64,000 bases of DNA from Polaribacter sp. BAL334 (GTDB lineage: Bacteria; Bacteroidota; Bacteroidia; Flavobacteriales; Flavobacteriaceae): contig NZ_JADWOV010000319.1 of the NCBI RefSeq assembly GCF_015767435.1, positions 1 to 64,000 of the forward strand, read 5' to 3'. Positions 42,567-52,645 of this stretch are shown piece by piece. The notes under the pieces are model-generated. The model worked only from the letters and a program-made list of their open reading frames with translations, was not told where the DNA came from and ran no database searches. Position numbers and translations under genes: made by a program. The number at the start of each line of letters is the position of its first letter. Within the stretch, counting starts at the first letter, position 1.

Positions 42567-44345
42567 TTACATTCTCTCAGGAACGTTAATTCCTAAAAGT
42601 GAAAAAGACTGTTTGATAATATCTGCTACTTTTTTTGAAATTTGAACTCTCAATATTTTTTTCTGATGATTTTCTTCTCCTAAAATAGATACATTTTGGT
42701 AAAAAGAATTGAATTCTTTCACCAATTCATACGTGTAATTTGCAATAATTGCAGGTGAATAATTATGGGCTGCTTGTTGCACAGTTTCTGGGAATAAAGC
42801 CATTTGTTTGATGAGTTCTTTTTCCTTTTCATGAAGTTCTATATCGCTTAAATTCAGGCTATAATCAAAACTTGCTTTTCTGATGATGGATTGAATTCTA
42901 GCATAAGTATATTGAATAAATGGCCCTGTGTTTCCTTGAAAATCTACGGATGATTTTGGGTCAAATAAAATTCGTTTTTTAGGGTCTACTTTCAAGATAA
43001 AATATTTTAAAGCACCCAAACCAATGGTTTTGTACAATTCATTTTTTTCCGATTCAGAATAACCATCCAATTTTCCTAGTTCTTCAGAAATAGTTTTAGC
43101 AGTTTCAGTCATTTCAAGCATCAAATCATCTGCATCAACTACAGTTCCTTCTCTTGATTTCATTTTTCCTGAAGGTAAATCTACCATTCCATAACTCAAG
43201 TGAAATAAGTTTTTTGACCAATCAAATCCTAATTTTTTCAAAATCAAAAACAACACTTGAAAATGGTAATCTTGCTCATTTCCAACAGTATAGACCATTC
43301 CTCCAACATCTTTCAAATCTTTGACACGTTGAATAGCAGTTCCAATATCTTGGGTCATATACACAGCAGTTCCATCCGAACGCAATACGATTTTTTCGTC
43401 TAAACCTTCCTCTGTCAAATCACACCAAACAGAACCATCTTCTTTTTTGTAAAAAACACCTTTTTCAATTCCTGCTGCAACAACGTCTTTTCCTAACAAA
43501 TAAGTGTCACTTTCATAATACAATGCATCAAAATCAACACCTAAATTTTGATAAGTTACTGCAAAACCATCATAAACCCACGCATTCATTTTTTTCCAAA
43601 GTGCCACAGTTTCTTCATCACTATTTTCCCATTTTCTAAGCATTTCTTGAGCTTCTAATATAAGAGGAGCCGTTTTTTTTGCTTCTTCTTCTGATGTTCC
43701 TTGAGAAATTAATTCCGAAATTTCTTTTTTATATTCTTGATCAAATTTCACATAATAATTCCCAACCAATTTATCGCCTTTCAGTCCATTTGATTCTGGA
43801 GTTTCTCCATTTCCAAACAATTTCCAAGCCAACATGGATTTACAAATATGAATTCCTCTGTCGTTGATAATTTGGGTTTTGTACACTTTTTTTCCTGAAG
43901 CTTTGATGATTTCTGCTACAGCATATCCCAATAAATTATTGCGAACATGACCTAAATGTAAAGGTTTGTTAGTGTTTGGTGAAGAATATTCAACCATAAT
44001 TGCCTTTTCATTTTCTTTCGGATTTTCAAATCCATAAGTTGAATTTTCAAACATCGAGTTGAAAAGTTGTAAGAAATAACGATCGTCAATAACAAGATTT
44101 AAAAAACCTTTTACCACATTGAAGCGATTGATTTCAGCTACATTTTCAACCAAATAATTTCCTAATTTTTCTCCAATTTCAGCTGGATTTCCTTTGATAT
44201 ATCTCAATAATGGAAAAATAACTACAGTAATATCTCCTTCAAATTCTTTGCGAGTTGCTTGAAATTCTACACTTGGAATTTCTATTTGATACAGTTTTAA
44301 AAAGCCTTCTTTTAGGTGAGATTCAATAATATGTTGAATGGTCAT
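42567..44345 (-). CDS. argS: arginyl-tRNA synthetase
   Basis: The 592-residue class I synthetase charges tRNA-Arg. The HIGH-type motif is KPLHLGHVRNNLLG, and the KMSKS-like site is SGKMKSREGT, the form usual in ArgRS. An N-terminal Add-1 domain (about 1-110) and the C-terminal anticodon-binding DALR domain (about 470-592) complete it. Length is normal for the family. Confidence 0.96.
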   Translation of the reverse strand: MTIQHIIESHLKEGFLKLYQIEIPSVEFQATRKEFEGDITVVIFPLLRYIKGNPAEIGEKLGNYLVENVAEINRFNVVKGFLNLVIDDRYFLQLFNSMFENSTYGFENPKENEKAIMVEYSSPNTNKPLHLGHVRNNLLGYAVAEIIKASGKKVYKTQIINDRGIHICKSMLAWKLFGNGETPESNGLKGDKLVGNYYVKFDQEYKKEISELISQGTSEEEAKKTAPLILEAQEMLRKWENSDEETVALWKKMNAWVYDGFAVTYQNLGVDFDALYYESDTYLLGKDVVAAGIEKGVFYKKEDGSVWCDLTEEGLDEKIVLRSDGTAVYMTQDIGTAIQRVKDLKDVGGMVYTVGNEQDYHFQVLFLILKKLGFDWSKNLFHLSYGMVDLPSGKMKSREGTVVDADDLMLEMTETAKTISEELGKLDGYSESEKNELYKTIGLGALKYFILKVDPKKRILFDPKSSVDFQGNTGPFIQYTYARIQSIIRKASFDYSLNLSDIELHEKEKELIKQMALFPETVQQAAHNYSPAIIANYTYELVKEFNSFYQNVSILGEENHQKKILRVQISKKVADIIKQSFSLLGINVPERM

Positions 44346-44420
44346 TTCTTTGAAAAAAATTAAGCCACGAAATTACAATTTTTAGATAAATTTTAGGGTA
44401 AAATAGTGTAATTTTCGACC

Positions 44421-44933
44421 ATGGAAGAATATTTACAACAATTACCAAAATTAGCTGCACAAACCAAAAAAGAAAATCAGCAATATTTTGCACTTTTAAA
44501 AAAACGAACTCCTAAAAATTTGGATTATATCATGCAGGAATTGCATGACAAAGAATTTGAAAAAACGGATTGTTTGACTTGTGGAAATTGTTGTAAAACT
44601 ACTAGCCCTATTTTTACTGAAAAAGATATTGAGCGAATTTCTAAATATCTAAAAATGAAAATATTAGATTTTACGAATCACTATTTACAAAGAGATGAAG
44701 ATGATTTTATGGTGCTAAAATCAGCTCCTTGTTCGTTTTTAGATTTGGAGAATAATGAATGTACGATTTACGATGTTCGTCCAAAAGCGTGTGCAGAATA
44801 TCCTCACACAAATCGTCGAAAATTTATTCAAATTACTGATTTAACGATTGCAAATACGTCAATTTGTCCTGCAACTTTTAAAATTGTTGAAGCGTTGAAA
44901 AAAAGAGTTTCTTTTGATTTGAGTAAGAAATAA
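44421..44933 (+). CDS. YkgJ-family cysteine-cluster protein
   Basis: The 170-residue protein has the zinc/iron cysteine-cluster signature: CLTCGNCCKT near 53-62, CSFLD, CTIYDVRPKACAEYP. UPF0153/YkgJ proteins are thought to bind Zn or an FeS cluster; the function is unknown. It is divergent from argS, with a 75-nt intergenic region. It ends 21 nt before the convergent NamZ-type gene. Confidence 0.9.
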   Translation: MEEYLQQLPKLAAQTKKENQQYFALLKKRTPKNLDYIMQELHDKEFEKTDCLTCGNCCKTTSPIFTEKDIERISKYLKMKILDFTNHYLQRDEDDFMVLKSAPCSFLDLENNECTIYDVRPKACAEYPHTNRRKFIQITDLTIANTSICPATFKIVEALKKRVSFDLSKK

Positions 44934-44954
44934 CCTTAAATTTTGAATCTTGAA

Positions 44955-46154
44955 TTATCTGTAAATCAAGTATTTTTTTCTGATTTCTTTAAAATCTCTC
45001 AAATCATCTTTCCAGCTTTTTCTGATTTCTCTTTCAGTAAATCCTTGTTCTATTTGTTCTTGTAGCTTTTTTGTACCTGCAAGTTTTGTGAAGAATATTG
45101 TAAAATAAGGGTTTTCATACGTATTTTGTTGATAGGTGTCCAACAGCCATTCTAAATTGATTTGCTCTAAATCTTCTATTTCTCTCAAATCTTTTCCATA
45201 ACAAATCAATCCTTCATGTTTTGGATATTTAGATCCGTTATTTGGTTTTGGGATGAACTGAAATTCTCTATCATTTAAAAACGGAGAACCATACACTTGA
45301 AATTGCATTTCAGTTCCACGTCCAACAGAAACACTAGTTCCTTCAAAAAAACACAAACTAGGGTAGAGGTTGATGCTTTTGTCATTGGGTAGATTTGGAG
45401 AAGGTTTTACAGGTAATGAATAGCGTTTTTTGTGATTGTAATTAGCAATCGGAATTACGGTTACATCACATTGAATTTCATTCAATAACCATTTTTCACC
45501 TACAATCATTTGTCCATATTCACCAATTGTCATTCCATAAACCACAGGAACTCTGTGCAAACCAACAAAACTGGTGTGTTCTAATTCCAACACAGGACCA
45601 TCAATATAATGAGCATTCGGATTGGGTCTGTCCAAAATAATTACAGGAATATTGAGTTCGCCACAAGCTTCCAACACATAATGTAATGTAGAAATGTATG
45701 TAAAAAATCGAACGCCAACGTCTTGTAAATCGAAAACGATAACATCAATACCTTCTAATTGTGCTGCAGTTGGTTTTTTATTTTCTGCATATAATGACAC
45801 AATTTCTAAACCCGTTTTTGTGTCTTTTCCATCCACAATTAGTTCACCAGCATCTGCACTTCCTCGAAAACCATGTTCAGGAGAAAACAATTTTTTCACT
45901 TCGATTTTTAAAGAAATTAAAGTATCAGCCAAATGTGTAAAATTTGTTGAATTGTTTTCTTTAACGATGATTGAAGTATGATTGCCAACAATTCCTACTT
46001 TTTTTCCCTCTAAAAGAGGTACATACAAATCAAATCTTTCAGCGCCAACTTCAATTGAATTATTTTTTGATTGACCACAAACAGTCATTCCAAAATTCAG
46101 GAAAAGAACTGAAAATAAATATGTACTTTTGAAAAGCTTTAAAAATAGCATCAT
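44955..46154 (-). CDS. namZ: exo-beta-N-acetylmuramidase NamZ-like (DUF1343)
   Basis: The 399-residue exported protein belongs to the DUF1343 family, with KVGIVGNHTSI, LFSPEHGFRG, VFDLQDVGVRFFTYISTL and DRPNPN all present. NamZ of Tannerella removes terminal MurNAc from peptidoglycan fragments. A signal peptide (to about residue 27) places it in the periplasm, so it should help recycle murein. The start could be either of two consecutive ATGs. It lies back-to-back with the ABC permease gene. Confidence 0.9.
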   Translation of the reverse strand: MMLFLKLFKSTYLFSVLFLNFGMTVCGQSKNNSIEVGAERFDLYVPLLEGKKVGIVGNHTSIIVKENNSTNFTHLADTLISLKIEVKKLFSPEHGFRGSADAGELIVDGKDTKTGLEIVSLYAENKKPTAAQLEGIDVIVFDLQDVGVRFFTYISTLHYVLEACGELNIPVIILDRPNPNAHYIDGPVLELEHTSFVGLHRVPVVYGMTIGEYGQMIVGEKWLLNEIQCDVTVIPIANYNHKKRYSLPVKPSPNLPNDKSINLYPSLCFFEGTSVSVGRGTEMQFQVYGSPFLNDREFQFIPKPNNGSKYPKHEGLICYGKDLREIEDLEQINLEWLLDTYQQNTYENPYFTIFFTKLAGTKKLQEQIEQGFTEREIRKSWKDDLRDFKEIRKKYLIYR

Positions 46155-46155
46155 T

Positions 46156-47391
46156 TTGAATTTAGAATTATTTATTGCAAAACGTATTGTTGTTGGTAAA
46201 AAGTATAAAAGTAGTATTTCAACACCAATTATAAAAATTGCAATTACAGCAATTGCTTTAGGAATGACAATTATGTTGATTGCAGTGGCAACAGCTGCTG
46301 GTTTGCAATCTAAAATTCGTGATAAAATGGCGGGTTTTAAAGGTCATGTTCAAATTGTGAATTTTGATGCCAATAATTCAGATGTTTCTATAACTCCAAT
46401 TCAAAAAAATCAAGATTTTTATCCAACTTTTAAAAATATTGAGGGCATCAAAAAAGTACAAGTTTTTGCAAACAAAGCTGGGATTTTAAGAACAGAAACC
46501 GATTTTGAAGGAATTATTTTTAAAGGTGTTTCTGCAAAATATGATTGGACTTTTTTTCAAGAATATTTAGTGAAAGGAAGAATTCCGAATTTTAATAAAT
46601 CAAGAAATAGAGAAATATTGCTTTCTGAAACATTGATTAATAGATTGAAAATCAATTTGAATGATACTATTTTAGCAACCTTTATCAAATCAGAAACCAG
46701 TAAATTGCCATCCAATAGAAAATATATTGTTGTCGGAATTTACAATACAGGTTTTGCACAATTTGATAAAAATATGATGATTGGAGATGTTAAAGAAGTT
46801 CAGAATTTGAATAATTGGACAGAAAATGAAATTGGTGGATTTGAAATTATTTTAGAAAATTTTGATGAAATTGCATTGAAAGGCGACCAAATTTACAATG
46901 AAATTGATTCCACGTTAAACAGCAAAACAATTATTGAAATGTATCCAAGTATTTTTGAATGGATTGAACTTTTTGATAACAATGTTTGGTTTATCATAGC
47001 CATCATGATTTTGATTGCTGGTATTAATATGATTACAGCATTACTAGTTTTGATTTTGGAACGAGTGCAAATGATTGGTATTTTAAAAGCGATAGGAAGT
47101 AACAATTATAGTATTCAAAAAATCTTTTTATACAATGCTTCAGCGTTGATTTTAAAAGGACTTTTTTGGGGAAATTTGATTGGATTGTCAATCATTGGAA
47201 TTCAATATTTTTTTAAGATAATCACCTTAGATCCAGAAACGTATTATGTGGCAACTATGCCAGTTTACATCTCTTTTTCAGCTTTTGTATTGCTCAATAT
47301 TGGCACACTCATTTGTTGTTTTCTAATGCTGATTATTCCCTCATTTATTGTTTCAAAAATTCACCCATCAAAAGCGATAAAATTTTCATAA
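46156..47391 (+). CDS. ABC transporter permease (LolE/MacB/FtsX type)
   Basis: The 411-residue protein has four membrane helices, one near residue 25-45 (IAITAIALGMTIMLIAVATA) and three in the last 150 residues, with a large periplasmic MacB-PCD-like domain between. This is the LolC/E-type layout for lipoprotein release or export. No ATPase gene is adjacent. No ATG is available; the open frame reaches a TTG at 46129 inside the divergent NamZ gene. I prefer TTG at 46156 (LNLELFIAKRI), which clears the overlap. The start is uncertain. Confidence 0.85.
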   Translation: MNLELFIAKRIVVGKKYKSSISTPIIKIAITAIALGMTIMLIAVATAAGLQSKIRDKMAGFKGHVQIVNFDANNSDVSITPIQKNQDFYPTFKNIEGIKKVQVFANKAGILRTETDFEGIIFKGVSAKYDWTFFQEYLVKGRIPNFNKSRNREILLSETLINRLKINLNDTILATFIKSETSKLPSNRKYIVVGIYNTGFAQFDKNMMIGDVKEVQNLNNWTENEIGGFEIILENFDEIALKGDQIYNEIDSTLNSKTIIEMYPSIFEWIELFDNNVWFIIAIMILIAGINMITALLVLILERVQMIGILKAIGSNNYSIQKIFLYNASALILKGLFWGNLIGLSIIGIQYFFKIITLDPETYYVATMPVYISFSAFVLLNIGTLICCFLMLIIPSFIVSKIHPSKAIKFS

Positions 47392-47417
47392 GTGATTTTG
47401 GGAGTGTTTATAAAATA

Positions 47418-47443
47418 AAAAGACCGTATTAAAACGGTCTTTC
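47418..47443. terminator. terminator after the ABC permease
   Basis: AAAGACCGT pairs with ACGGTCTTT around ATTAAA, with an A-run before and T-rich bases after. It can serve plus-strand transcription and possibly the convergent lipA. Confidence 0.82.
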
Positions 47444-47560
47444 TAACTCAACTAATTCAAATAATTTACACAATGAAAACTTTTTTACAAGCTTTCTAAT
47501 TTAATATCAATCTTTGTGCCAAAGAATTATTTGAAATATATATTTTTTCAATTTTAACAA

Positions 47561-48430
47561 TTATTTTGCGTGTTTGTGTGCTTTATACGATGAACGAACC
47601 AAAGCACCACTTTCTACATACATAAAACCCATTTCCAATCCAATGGTTTCGTATTTTTTAAATTGTTCAGGTGTGATAAATTCCTTTACAGGAAGATGAT
47701 TTTTTGTGGGTTGCAAATATTGTCCAATTGTCAAAACATCCAATCCAACAGCTTTCAAATCATTCATAGTTTCAATAACTTCTTCTTCTTTTTCTCCCAA
47801 ACCAAGCATCAAACCTGTTTTAGTTCGCATTCCTTTTTCTTTCAGATATTTTAAAACTCCTAAACTTCTATCGTATTTTGCTTGAATTCGAACTTCTCTA
47901 GTCAATCTTCTCACAGTTTCCATATTATGAGAAACCACTTCAGGATGCACTTCAATAATTCTGTCAATTTGATTTGTATTCCCTTGAAAATCAGGAATTA
48001 AAGTTTCTAAAGTTGTGTTTGGATTGGCTCTTCTTATAGCTTCAATAGTTTCTGCCCAAATAATGGAGCCTCCGTCTTTCAAATCATCTCTATCCACTGA
48101 AGTAATTACAGCATGTTTGATTCCCATAATTTTTATAGAGCGTGCTACTTTTTCAGGTTCATCCCATTCAACAGTTTCAGGTCTTCCCGTTTTTACGCCA
48201 CAAAATCCACAAGAACGCGTACAGATATTTCCTAAAATCATGAAAGTTGCAGTGCCTTCTCCCCAACATTCTCCCATGTTTGGACAACTTCCGCTCGTAC
48301 AAATGGTGTTCAATTTATATTTATCAACAAGTCCTCTAAGTTCAGTATATTTTTTACCTACAGGAAGTTTTACTCGTAACCAATTGGGTTTTTTTTGTCT
48401 TTCGGGAAGCACTACATTTTCTGTCGTCAT
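47561..48430 (-). CDS. lipA: lipoyl synthase
   Basis: The 289-residue radical-SAM enzyme inserts two sulfurs into octanoyl groups of E2 and GcvH proteins. Both [4Fe-4S] clusters are visible: [12 protein letters not shown] (auxiliary) and CTRSCGFC (SAM). The C-terminal SSYKAHK Ser ligand region is also present. Length is normal. Its own promoter has the -7 element TAAATTTG at 48451-48458. Confidence 0.96.
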   Translation of the reverse strand: MTTENVVLPERQKKPNWLRVKLPVGKKYTELRGLVDKYKLNTICTSGSCPNMGECWGEGTATFMILGNICTRSCGFCGVKTGRPETVEWDEPEKVARSIKIMGIKHAVITSVDRDDLKDGGSIIWAETIEAIRRANPNTTLETLIPDFQGNTNQIDRIIEVHPEVVSHNMETVRRLTREVRIQAKYDRSLGVLKYLKEKGMRTKTGLMLGLGEKEEEVIETMNDLKAVGLDVLTIGQYLQPTKNHLPVKEFITPEQFKKYETIGLEMGFMYVESGALVRSSYKAHKHAK

Positions 48431-48450
48431 TTTTGTTCTTTTTGAAGTTG

Positions 48451-48458
48451 CAAATTTA
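48451..48458 (-). promoter_or_regulatory. -7 element of lipA
   Basis: TAAATTTG on the minus strand fits TAnnTTTG and lies 20 nt before the lipA ATG, in the 40-nt gap behind the Nramp-like gene. No clear -33 was found. Confidence 0.45.
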
Positions 48459-48470
48459 CAAAGAAATGAA

Positions 48471-49691
48471 TTAAATACTTGTTAAAAACCAAACGCTAAA
48501 ACCAATCAAAAAAACAATTCCAATCAAACTCAGCATTTTTGTGAAAATATTGGGGTGAAATTCTTTAGGAGTATGTTTCCCAAAAATGAGAATTGTATTC
48601 ATAATTGCATAAAAAGGGGCTGTTAAGAAAGATAAAATTGTAGCAACTTTTACTAAAATTCCCATATTTCCAATGAAAAATTGCAAAATTATAAAGGTTC
48701 CAATGAGTAGAAATAAAATCCAAAACCAATAAGTAAATATCGTTTTTTTATCAAATAATAAATTTGTAGAAATTGTCATGGCTCTTGGAGAAGCATCTAA
48801 AGTAGTAATTGTGGTACTAAACATTGTGGTGAAAGCTGCAATTGCAATGAAAATATAAGAGAAACCTCCTAAGTTTTTTGTGTATAAATTGATCAATTGT
48901 GAGGCAAAAACAGTGCCTTTATCTGAAAAAGTTTCTCCTGACGAAAACATTACTAAGGCACCTAAAGCAACAAAACAAACTCCCAAAAATAAAGTACCAA
49001 TGTAACCAACATTAAAATCGAAAATGGCTTCTTTCGAAGTTGTTCTTGATTGTGTTGATTTATTTTTTTCTACTGACCAAATGGAATGCCAAATAGAAAC
49101 ATCTAATGGTGCTGGCATCCAACCTAAAAAAGCAATTAAAAAAGTAATTTCTACAGCTCCTGAAGGAATAATTTGCGAAAAACTAAATGATTGATTTGAT
49201 TTTGATAAAGCAACCAAAACTGCTATTATTGTACTGATTGTCAATACAATAATGATGTATTTCATCAAATGATCAAGCAATTTATATTTTCCAATTAAAA
49301 GAATTAAAATACTGATAACTAGAAGTATAGTTGACCAAATTACTAAATTATTGGTAATTCCGAATAATTGTGAAGCCAATCCTGCAGTGACAATTGTTAC
49401 AGCTGCTTGAATGGTAAACATAGTTGCAAAATTCAAAATATAGTAAATGGCCAAAACAGGTTTTCCTAATTTTCGATAACCATCTAACAAAGTTTCGCCA
49501 GTTGCAGCTGCATATCTTGGCCCAAATTGAAAAAAAGGATATTTAAAAAGATGTACTAAAAAAAGCGCCCAAATCAATCCAAAACCGAAATCTGCTCCAG
49601 CTCTTGTGGATTGAACCAAATGTGAAACCCCAACTGCAGCTCCAGCAAATAATAAACCAGGTCCAAAAGATTGCAGGAATTTTCTTTTCAT
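48471..49691 (-). CDS. Nramp-family transporter with divergent metal site
   Basis: The 406-residue protein has about 11 membrane helices and the Nramp/APC fold. The TM1 motif DPGN, which binds the transition metal, is replaced by [12 protein letters not shown]6 has [14 protein letters not shown] where Nramp has the MPHN-type site. Family members lacking these residues are known and do not all carry Mn2+ or Fe2+; some transport Mg2+. Thus the substrate here is open. It lies directly after the ECF sigma gene and may depend on it. Confidence 0.85.
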   Translation of the reverse strand: MKRKFLQSFGPGLLFAGAAVGVSHLVQSTRAGADFGFGLIWALFLVHLFKYPFFQFGPRYAAATGETLLDGYRKLGKPVLAIYYILNFATMFTIQAAVTIVTAGLASQLFGITNNLVIWSTILLVISILILLIGKYKLLDHLMKYIIIVLTISTIIAVLVALSKSNQSFSFSQIIPSGAVEITFLIAFLGWMPAPLDVSIWHSIWSVEKNKSTQSRTTSKEAIFDFNVGYIGTLFLGVCFVALGALVMFSSGETFSDKGTVFASQLINLYTKNLGGFSYIFIAIAAFTTMFSTTITTLDASPRAMTISTNLLFDKKTIFTYWFWILFLLIGTFIILQFFIGNMGILVKVATILSFLTAPFYAIMNTILIFGKHTPKEFHPNIFTKMLSLIGIVFLIGFSVWFLTSI

Positions 49692-50255
49692 TTAAGATTT
49701 TTTAATAATCTCAGCTAATAATTTTTTAGCTCTTAATAATTTGATTTTCAAATTATTAACAGGTTCTTGCAATTGCTCAGAAATTTCTTTATAACTCATT
49801 TCTTGAAAATAGCGCAATTGAATGACTTCCTGATATTTAGGTTTTAATTGCTTGATATCTCTCAATAATTTTGCTAAGTTTTGTTCACCAATGATAGTAT
49901 CTTCTGGAGTTGGATTTTCATCAGCAATTTGATATACTTTTGCACCTTGTTCTTCCGTTATTTGAACTGAAATTGAACTGTTTTTCTTTCGTAAAAGATC
50001 AATATGAACGTTTTTAGAAATGGTAATTAACCAAGTTTTAAAAACGTAATTTTCATCAAAAGTGTCAATTTTTTCAAAGGCTTTAGAAAACGTTTGGATA
50101 GTAATATCCTCAGCTTCATTCTCGTTTTTGGTGCGTTTCAATTGATAATTATAAACAGCAATCCAAAAGGTATCCAACAAAAATCGAAAAGCAGCTTGAT
50201 GACCACTTTTTGCCTTTGCAATTTGATTTTCAAGATTTTTAGAATCTATTTCCAA
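49692..50255 (-). CDS. ECF-type sigma-70 factor
   Basis: The 187-residue protein has region 2 (ENEAEDITIQTFSKAFEKID, FKTWLITISKNVHIDLLRKK) and region 4 (QLKPKYQEVIQLRYFQEMSYKEISEQL). No anti-sigma gene is adjacent. The only available start is TTG at 50255, 10 nt inside the upstream glycosyltransferase gene, so translation may be coupled. The downstream Nramp-like gene begins at the next base. Its target promoters are unknown. Confidence 0.9.
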   Translation of the reverse strand: MEIDSKNLENQIAKAKSGHQAAFRFLLDTFWIAVYNYQLKRTKNENEAEDITIQTFSKAFEKIDTFDENYVFKTWLITISKNVHIDLLRKKNSSISVQITEEQGAKVYQIADENPTPEDTIIGEQNLAKLLRDIKQLKPKYQEVIQLRYFQEMSYKEISEQLQEPVNNLKIKLLRAKKLLAEIIKKS

Positions 50256-51346
50256 CGAGTAGGTTTTGATGTCAAATTAGCAATAAAGATACTAATTTGA
50301 ATCAATAAAAAACTAATATCTAAAATTGGTAAAAAATAAATTAGATTTTTTTCTTCCATTTTTTTTGCAGCAATTCCAATAACTATGAATTGCACTAAAA
50401 AGTAGGCAGCAATAATTGTTATTATAATTTGGTATGGATAAAAGAAAACTAATAAAATTCCCAAAACATAAAAAAATAATTTTGAAACACTAAATAATCC
50501 CAATAAAAAACGATGTTTGAATTGGTACCTTTTTTTCAATAAAACTTTCTTTTTTAGGATGGAAAACCAATTTTTAAACGAACTAGAATTTGCGCATTCA
50601 GTAAAACTGCTTTTATCAATTGTAAATGTTGTATTTGATTGATTTGAAGCGTCTTGAATGAATAAATCATCTTCGCCAAATTCATGTTTCATGTGATTGA
50701 TATATCCTTTTGCGTTGTAAAACTCCGTTTTTTTATACGCTAAATTTTTGCCATCAGCCATCATGGGAATTCCTAATTTCGCAAAATTTAAGTATTGTAA
50801 ACTAGTGATGAACTGGTAAAATCGAATTAAAAAGCTGGCAAACGATTTTTCATACGCAAAAGTTGAATATCCTAAAATAATAGACTTTTCTTCAGAAAAA
50901 TTTTTACTCATTTCAGAAATCCAATTTTCAGAAACGGGTTTACAATTTGCTTCTGTAAAAAGTAAATGATCGAATTTTGCTGCCTTAATTCCCAATGTCA
51001 AAGCATATTTTTTACTTCCCCAAAAAGCTTCATTATTCTCAACATTTACGACGCGAATATTTGAGTGATTTTTTGCAAATGATTTGATGACTCTTTCTGT
51101 TTTATCGGTTGAATTATTATCAATCAAAACCACTTCGTAATTTGGGTAATTTTGTGTGAGAATATTTGGAAGAAAGTTTCTTAAATTTTCTGCACTATTT
51201 TTGGCGAAAATGATAACAGAAATTGGGTTTTTTGAATGACTTTTAGAACTTTTTTTAGCAAAAAAGACAGACGAAAAAATAAAATAATAAGCGATTTGAA
51301 TTCCTGCAAAAAGTACAAAAATGTAGAAAACTACAGGGATAATCAT
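50246..51346 (-). CDS. family 2 glycosyltransferase, membrane-bound
   Basis: The 366-residue protein has an N-terminal helix (about 5-28), a GT-A domain (VIIFAKNSAENLRNFLP, VLIDNNSTD) and two or three C-terminal helices. The DxD-type metal motif reads FTEANC instead of DADC, so the first Asp is Glu and the second is Asn. A GED-like motif (FGEDDLF) is kept. No processivity QxxRW is seen. It heads a compact group with the sigma factor and Nramp-like genes. The acceptor is unknown. Confidence 0.85.
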   Translation of the reverse strand: MIIPVVFYIFVLFAGIQIAYYFIFSSVFFAKKSSKSHSKNPISVIIFAKNSAENLRNFLPNILTQNYPNYEVVLIDNNSTDKTERVIKSFAKNHSNIRVVNVENNEAFWGSKKYALTLGIKAAKFDHLLFTEANCKPVSENWISEMSKNFSEEKSIILGYSTFAYEKSFASFLIRFYQFITSLQYLNFAKLGIPMMADGKNLAYKKTEFYNAKGYINHMKHEFGEDDLFIQDASNQSNTTFTIDKSSFTECANSSSFKNWFSILKKKVLLKKRYQFKHRFLLGLFSVSKLFFYVLGILLVFFYPYQIIITIIAAYFLVQFIVIGIAAKKMEEKNLIYFLPILDISFLLIQISIFIANLTSKPTRWK

Positions 51347-51357
51347 AAAATTGAAAA

Positions 51358-51561
51358 TTATTTATGTTGAGGTTCGTTGCAAGTATCAAATTGATCAGGA
51401 GTTTTCCCACAAAATCCGCAAGCAACACCTTCTTTATTTAACATTGGATTTTGACTTGCACAAGTTCCTGCAAATTTACCGTCCTTTTTAGCCCAAATTT
51501 TAATGGCAATTCCTGCAACACCTAATAGTAATAATCCGAAAGTTATCAATAATAATTTCAT
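51358..51561 (-). CDS. small membrane or secreted protein with Cys pairs
   Basis: The 67-residue protein has one hydrophobic N-terminal segment (LLLITFGLLLLGVAGIAIKI) and a short tail with four Cys (GTCASQNP, GVACGFCGK, DTCNEP). The tail could bind metal or form disulfides. Such small proteins are common in flavobacteria; the function is unknown. The longer frame begins at TTG; I take the ATG at 51561. Confidence 0.78.
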   Translation of the reverse strand: MKLLLITFGLLLLGVAGIAIKIWAKKDGKFAGTCASQNPMLNKEGVACGFCGKTPDQFDTCNEPQHK

Positions 51562-51634
51562 AGAAAATATAAAGCGCAAAGGTACAAATTATATAACAGT
51601 TTTTGAAATGGATTGCAAGGCTTTTTCAGAAAGT

Positions 51635-52645
51635 TTAAGCAATAATATTTACCTCAATTTCCAACTCAATTTCAAATTTTTCTAAAATAGTTTCCTGAAT
51701 ATTTTTAGCTAAATCCAAGATTTCCAAACCTGTAGCATTTCCATAATTGACTAAAACTAAAGCTTGTTTTTCGTGAACACCACAATTTCCAAATCGTTTT
51801 CCTTTAAAACCTGATTGTTCAATAAGCCAACCTGCAGGAATTTTAACTTCGGTTTCTGAAATTGTATAACTTGGAATTGTTGGATAATTTGAAAGTAATT
51901 TTTCAAAATGTTCGATTGAAATCAATGGATTTTTAAAAAAACTTCCACTATTTCCCAGTTCTTTTGGGTCTGGTAATTTTGATTTTCTGATGGCAATTAC
52001 AGCATCAGAAATGTCTTTTAAAGTTGGATTGCTAATTTTTTTCGATCTCAATTCAGTTTCAATTGCGCCATAAGAAGTATGAAAAATATGGTGCTTTTTT
52101 GTCAATTTAAAGGAAACTGAAATAATGATGAATTGATTTTTTACCTCATTTTTGAAAATGGAATTTCTATAATCAAATTTGCAGGTTTCATTTGAAAATG
52201 ATGTTATTTTTCCAGTTTCAATTTCAACTACTGAAACTTTTGTGATGGTATCTTTTACTTCAACTCCATAAGCGCCAATATTTTGCATAGGACAAGTGCC
52301 TACTTTTCCTGGAATTAATGATAAATTTTCTAAACCACCATAATTTTTATTGACAGTCCAAAGTACAAATTCGTGCCAATTTTCACCTGCATTTACAGTA
52401 ACTTCGATACAATTATCATCTTCATTTTCTACTGTAATCCCTTTGATATCAATATGAACGACTAATTTTTCAATATCATTGGTTAGCAACATATTGCTAC
52501 CTCCAGAAAGTAAAAAAATGTCTTTTTCTTTGGATAAAAGCAATTGCAATTCTTCTACAGAATGAATAGAAACAAAGCGTTTTGCTTTGACATCAATCCC
52601 GAAAGTATTGTAATTTTTAAGCGATATGTTTTCTAAAATATTCAA
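51635..52645 (-). CDS. murB: UDP-N-acetylenolpyruvoylglucosamine reductase
   Basis: The 336-residue flavoenzyme makes UDP-MurNAc. FAD-binding and active-site motifs are LSGGSNMLL, IPGKVGTCPMQNIGAYGVE, CKFDYRNSIFK and LGNSGSFFKNP (catalytic Ser). It is the type I (E. coli-like) form. The start codon is TTG, immediately after the TAA of the upstream aminotransferase gene. The N-terminus NILENISLKNYNTFGIDVKA is the usual one, so the TTG start is convincing. Confidence 0.94.
   Translation of the reverse strand: MNILENISLKNYNTFGIDVKAKRFVSIHSVEELQLLLSKEKDIFLLSGGSNMLLTNDIEKLVVHIDIKGITVENEDDNCIEVTVNAGENWHEFVLWTVNKNYGGLENLSLIPGKVGTCPMQNIGAYGVEVKDTITKVSVVEIETGKITSFSNETCKFDYRNSIFKNEVKNQFIIISVSFKLTKKHHIFHTSYGAIETELRSKKISNPTLKDISDAVIAIRKSKLPDPKELGNSGSFFKNPLISIEHFEKLLSNYPTIPSYTISETEVKIPAGWLIEQSGFKGKRFGNCGVHEKQALVLVNYGNATGLEILDLAKNIQETILEKFEIELEIEVNIIA

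Noticed and set aside
47473-47499. Eight-codon ORF MKTFLQAF after a terminator
   Set aside because: It has a tidy start and stop but no following gene in the same direction to act as a leader peptide for, and no other support.
49692-51346. ECF sigma with an anti-sigma factor encoded upstream
   Set aside because: The upstream gene is a glycosyltransferase with clear GT-A motifs and no anti-sigma domain.
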